From NCBI GenBank assembly GCA_021604265.1, contig BQIY01000116.1:1-6841 (forward strand): a stretch of 6,841 nt of DNA, given 5' to 3'. The position numbers were made by a program, and so were the translations under genes. The notes under the pieces are model-generated. The model saw only the letters and a list, made by a program, of their open reading frames with translations. It did not search any database and had not been told where the DNA came from. The stretch is from Nitrospirales bacterium (lineage in GTDB: Bacteria > Nitrospirota > Nitrospiria > Nitrospirales > UBA8639). This document shows, piece by piece, positions 5,883 through 6,841 of this stretch (position 1 is the stretch's first letter; each line of letters starts with the position of its first letter).

Positions 5883-5945
5883 CATTCAAGAAGGCATTCT
5901 TCTGAATGTGTATCACCTTTCGGCCTTCTTTTCAGAGTTTTTTTT
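5883..5945 (+). terminator. Overlapping alternative hairpins ending in an eight-T run (attenuator-like terminator)
   Basis: Hairpin 1 pairs CATTC (5883-5887) plus AGAAG (5889-5893) with CTTCT (5899-5903) plus GAATG (5904-5908): ten pairs, one bulged A, a 5-nt loop. Hairpin 2 pairs AAGAAGGC (5888-5895) with GCCTTCTT (5923-5930) and competes for the same bases. TCTGAA (5901-5906) can also pair with TTCAGA (5931-5936). Eight T follow at 5938-5945. Hairpin 2 plus the T-rich tail resembles a terminator, and hairpin 1 would be its competitor. It may terminate the ArnT-like operon, regulate the malic enzyme gene, or end a small RNA of about 70 nt. Confidence 0.45.
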
Positions 5946-6134
5946 AATTCATACAACGTTTTCTGGTAACTCCTCACGCTTATTTGATGAATCTAACAGT
6001 TCTTGTTCCCCTCACCGAGTAGCCTTCCTGCACGTTGTGTTTCCAAACTACTTGCATGACTGCTTTACAGATCAGCCACAAGAGGGATGTGTCTGAAAAA
6101 TATGAGCAGCCAGAATATACGGAGATTTGAAACC

Positions 6135-6841
6135 ATGGCATCCAAGAAAACGAGAGCGGCACAAGGCGGGAAGACCGAATTCATTCGGATGGTCCGCTAC
6201 AAGAGTGAAAATCAGGTGGGAGTGTTAGCCAAGTTTGTGTCCGCGATCTCAGAGCAAGGCGGCAGTATTGGCGATGTGAAGACACGCAAGCTTGGCAAGT
6301 TTTATATCTGGAGGGACGTCACGATTATTGCCAATGATCGTGAGCATTTTGCCCAAATCCTGAAGGCGATTCGGGCATTAGAGAAAACCAAGGTTGAGCA
6401 GATCGTTGATGAGGTTCTTGAACGGCATTTGGGTGGGAAAATCAAGATGGAACTCAATCATCCAATTGAAACCATTAATGATATGCGGGCGGTTTATACT
6501 CCAGGCGTGGCTGATGTCTGCCGGATTATCCAAAAAGATCCAAGCGAAGCCTACAATTACACGTGGGTGCATCACTCAGTTGCGCTGCTGACGAACGGGA
6601 GCCGAACCTTAGGATTGGGGAATATAGGCCCATTGGCGGCGATGCCGGTTATGGAAGGGAAGGCGGCATTATTTAGGAAATTCACCGGCTATAACATGAT
6701 CCCGATCCCGATTGACACGACCAATTCACAAGAATTTATTGATACGGCTATACGACTGTCGCCAGGGTTTGGAGCGATTCATTTAGAAGATATTTCTGCG
6801 CCGGAATGTTTTGAGATCGAAACTGCATTGGTCAAACATCT
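6135..6841 (+). CDS. NAD(P)-dependent malic enzyme with N-terminal ACT domain, 3'-truncated by the window edge
   Basis: The frame stays open to the window edge; 235 codons are visible. Malic enzyme oxidatively decarboxylates malate to pyruvate and CO2 in the cytoplasm, making NADH or NADPH. Residues about 15-95 look like an ACT domain (RMVRYKSENQVGVLAKFVSAI, then GGSIGDV and FYIWRDVTI), a small-ligand regulatory module also found on other bacterial malic enzymes. The catalytic N-terminal domain follows: VYTPGVAD (120-127) with the catalytic tyrosine, LGLGNIGPLAAMPVMEGKA (159-177) with the catalytic lysine at about 176, and HLEDISAPECFEIE (216-229) with the metal-binding Glu-Asp. The NAD(P)-binding Rossmann domain lies beyond the window, so cofactor preference is unknown. 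GGAGA (6121-6125) nine bases before ATG 6135 is a good ribosome-binding site. The segment at 153-163 reads TNGSRTLGLGN where many relatives have TDGTAVLGLGD. Confidence 0.92.
   Translation, partial: MASKKTRAAQGGKTEFIRMVRYKSENQVGVLAKFVSAISEQGGSIGDVKTRKLGKFYIWRDVTIIANDREHFAQILKAIRALEKTKVEQIVDEVLERHLGGKIKMELNHPIETINDMRAVYTPGVADVCRIIQKDPSEAYNYTWVHHSVALLTNGSRTLGLGNIGPLAAMPVMEGKAALFRKFTGYNMIPIPIDTTNSQEFIDTAIRLSPGFGAIHLEDISAPECFEIETALVKH

Larger units (their letters stand above)
5683..6134. other. 452-bp intergenic region without a convincing gene
   Basis: No frame in this stretch has a ribosome-binding site, plausible start and family resemblance together. The left part (5683-5828) holds only small weak stems, such as GGAG/CTCC at 5764-5774, and no clear terminator directly after the ArnT-like gene. 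The middle (5829-5945) holds a candidate promoter and overlapping hairpins with a T-run, listed separately. The right part (5946-6120) shows nothing I can name. The malic enzyme ribosome-binding site GGAGA lies at 6121-6125. Confidence 0.6.

Noticed and set aside
5616..5885. Minus-strand open frame of 89 codons overlapping the end of the ArnT-like gene
   Set aside because: It has no ribosome-binding site, overlaps a well-supported gene and resembles no known family.
5818..6096. Plus-strand open frame of up to 92 codons in the gap before the malic enzyme gene, also startable at ATG 5863
   Set aside because: No ribosome-binding site and no recognisable motif; it reads through the hairpins and the T-run, and the ATG lies upstream of the inferred transcription start.
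1..6841. CRISPR arrays, insertion sequences, rRNA genes or long direct repeats
   Set aside because: I looked for regularly spaced repeats, transposase-like frames and terminal inverted repeats and saw none; the longest direct repeat noted, CTGAATGT at 5866 and 5902, is only 8 bp.

Overview
This is a chromosomal window from a Gram-negative bacterium. An ArnT-like lipid glycosyltransferase and a lipid-A-biosynthesis N-terminal-domain membrane protein imply an outer membrane with modified lipids. The set citramalate synthase, IHF-alpha and short MerR regulator, followed by tRNA-Pro, together with roughly balanced base composition by eye, fits Nitrospirota (a Nitrospira-like organism) or a deltaproteobacterial lineage. 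That placement is inference from gene content and remembered family sequences, not from a search.

Layout. Positions 1-1014 hold the C-terminal part of a citramalate/2-isopropylmalate synthase family enzyme (CimA-like, isoleucine biosynthesis). A 266-bp leader with a candidate promoter, a perfect 12-bp palindrome and a hairpin precedes ihfA (1281-1556). A short MerR-family regulator (1585-1941) follows 28 bp later, probably in the same transcript. A complete tRNA-Pro(GGG) gene with encoded CCA lies at 2034-2110. Two small unrecognised minus-strand genes (2183-2431 and about 2474-2716) follow; an 8-bp hairpin between them has the upstream gene's stop codon in its loop.

Positions 2792-5682 (or from 2732) are a plus-strand cassette: a DPM1-like family 2 glycosyltransferase, a small membrane protein of the LABN family, and a polytopic ArnT/PMT-like glycosyltransferase whose start lies 1 nt after the LABN stop. 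The expected division of labour is a polyprenyl-phosphate sugar made on the cytoplasmic face, with help from the small membrane protein, and transfer of the sugar to a lipid or protein on the periplasmic face. The sugar and acceptor cannot be read from the sequence.

Positions 5683-6134 contain no convincing gene. They hold a candidate promoter followed by overlapping hairpins that cannot all form together and a run of eight T, which could be an attenuator, a small RNA, or just the terminator of the glycosyltransferase operon. From 6135 to the window edge runs the N-terminal 235 codons of a malic enzyme with an N-terminal ACT domain.

Most of the window is ordinary housekeeping and envelope biology. 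The parts that deserve a second look are the structured leader before the malic enzyme gene, the palindrome in the ihfA promoter region, the small-gene pair beside the tRNA, and the three-gene glycosylation cassette.
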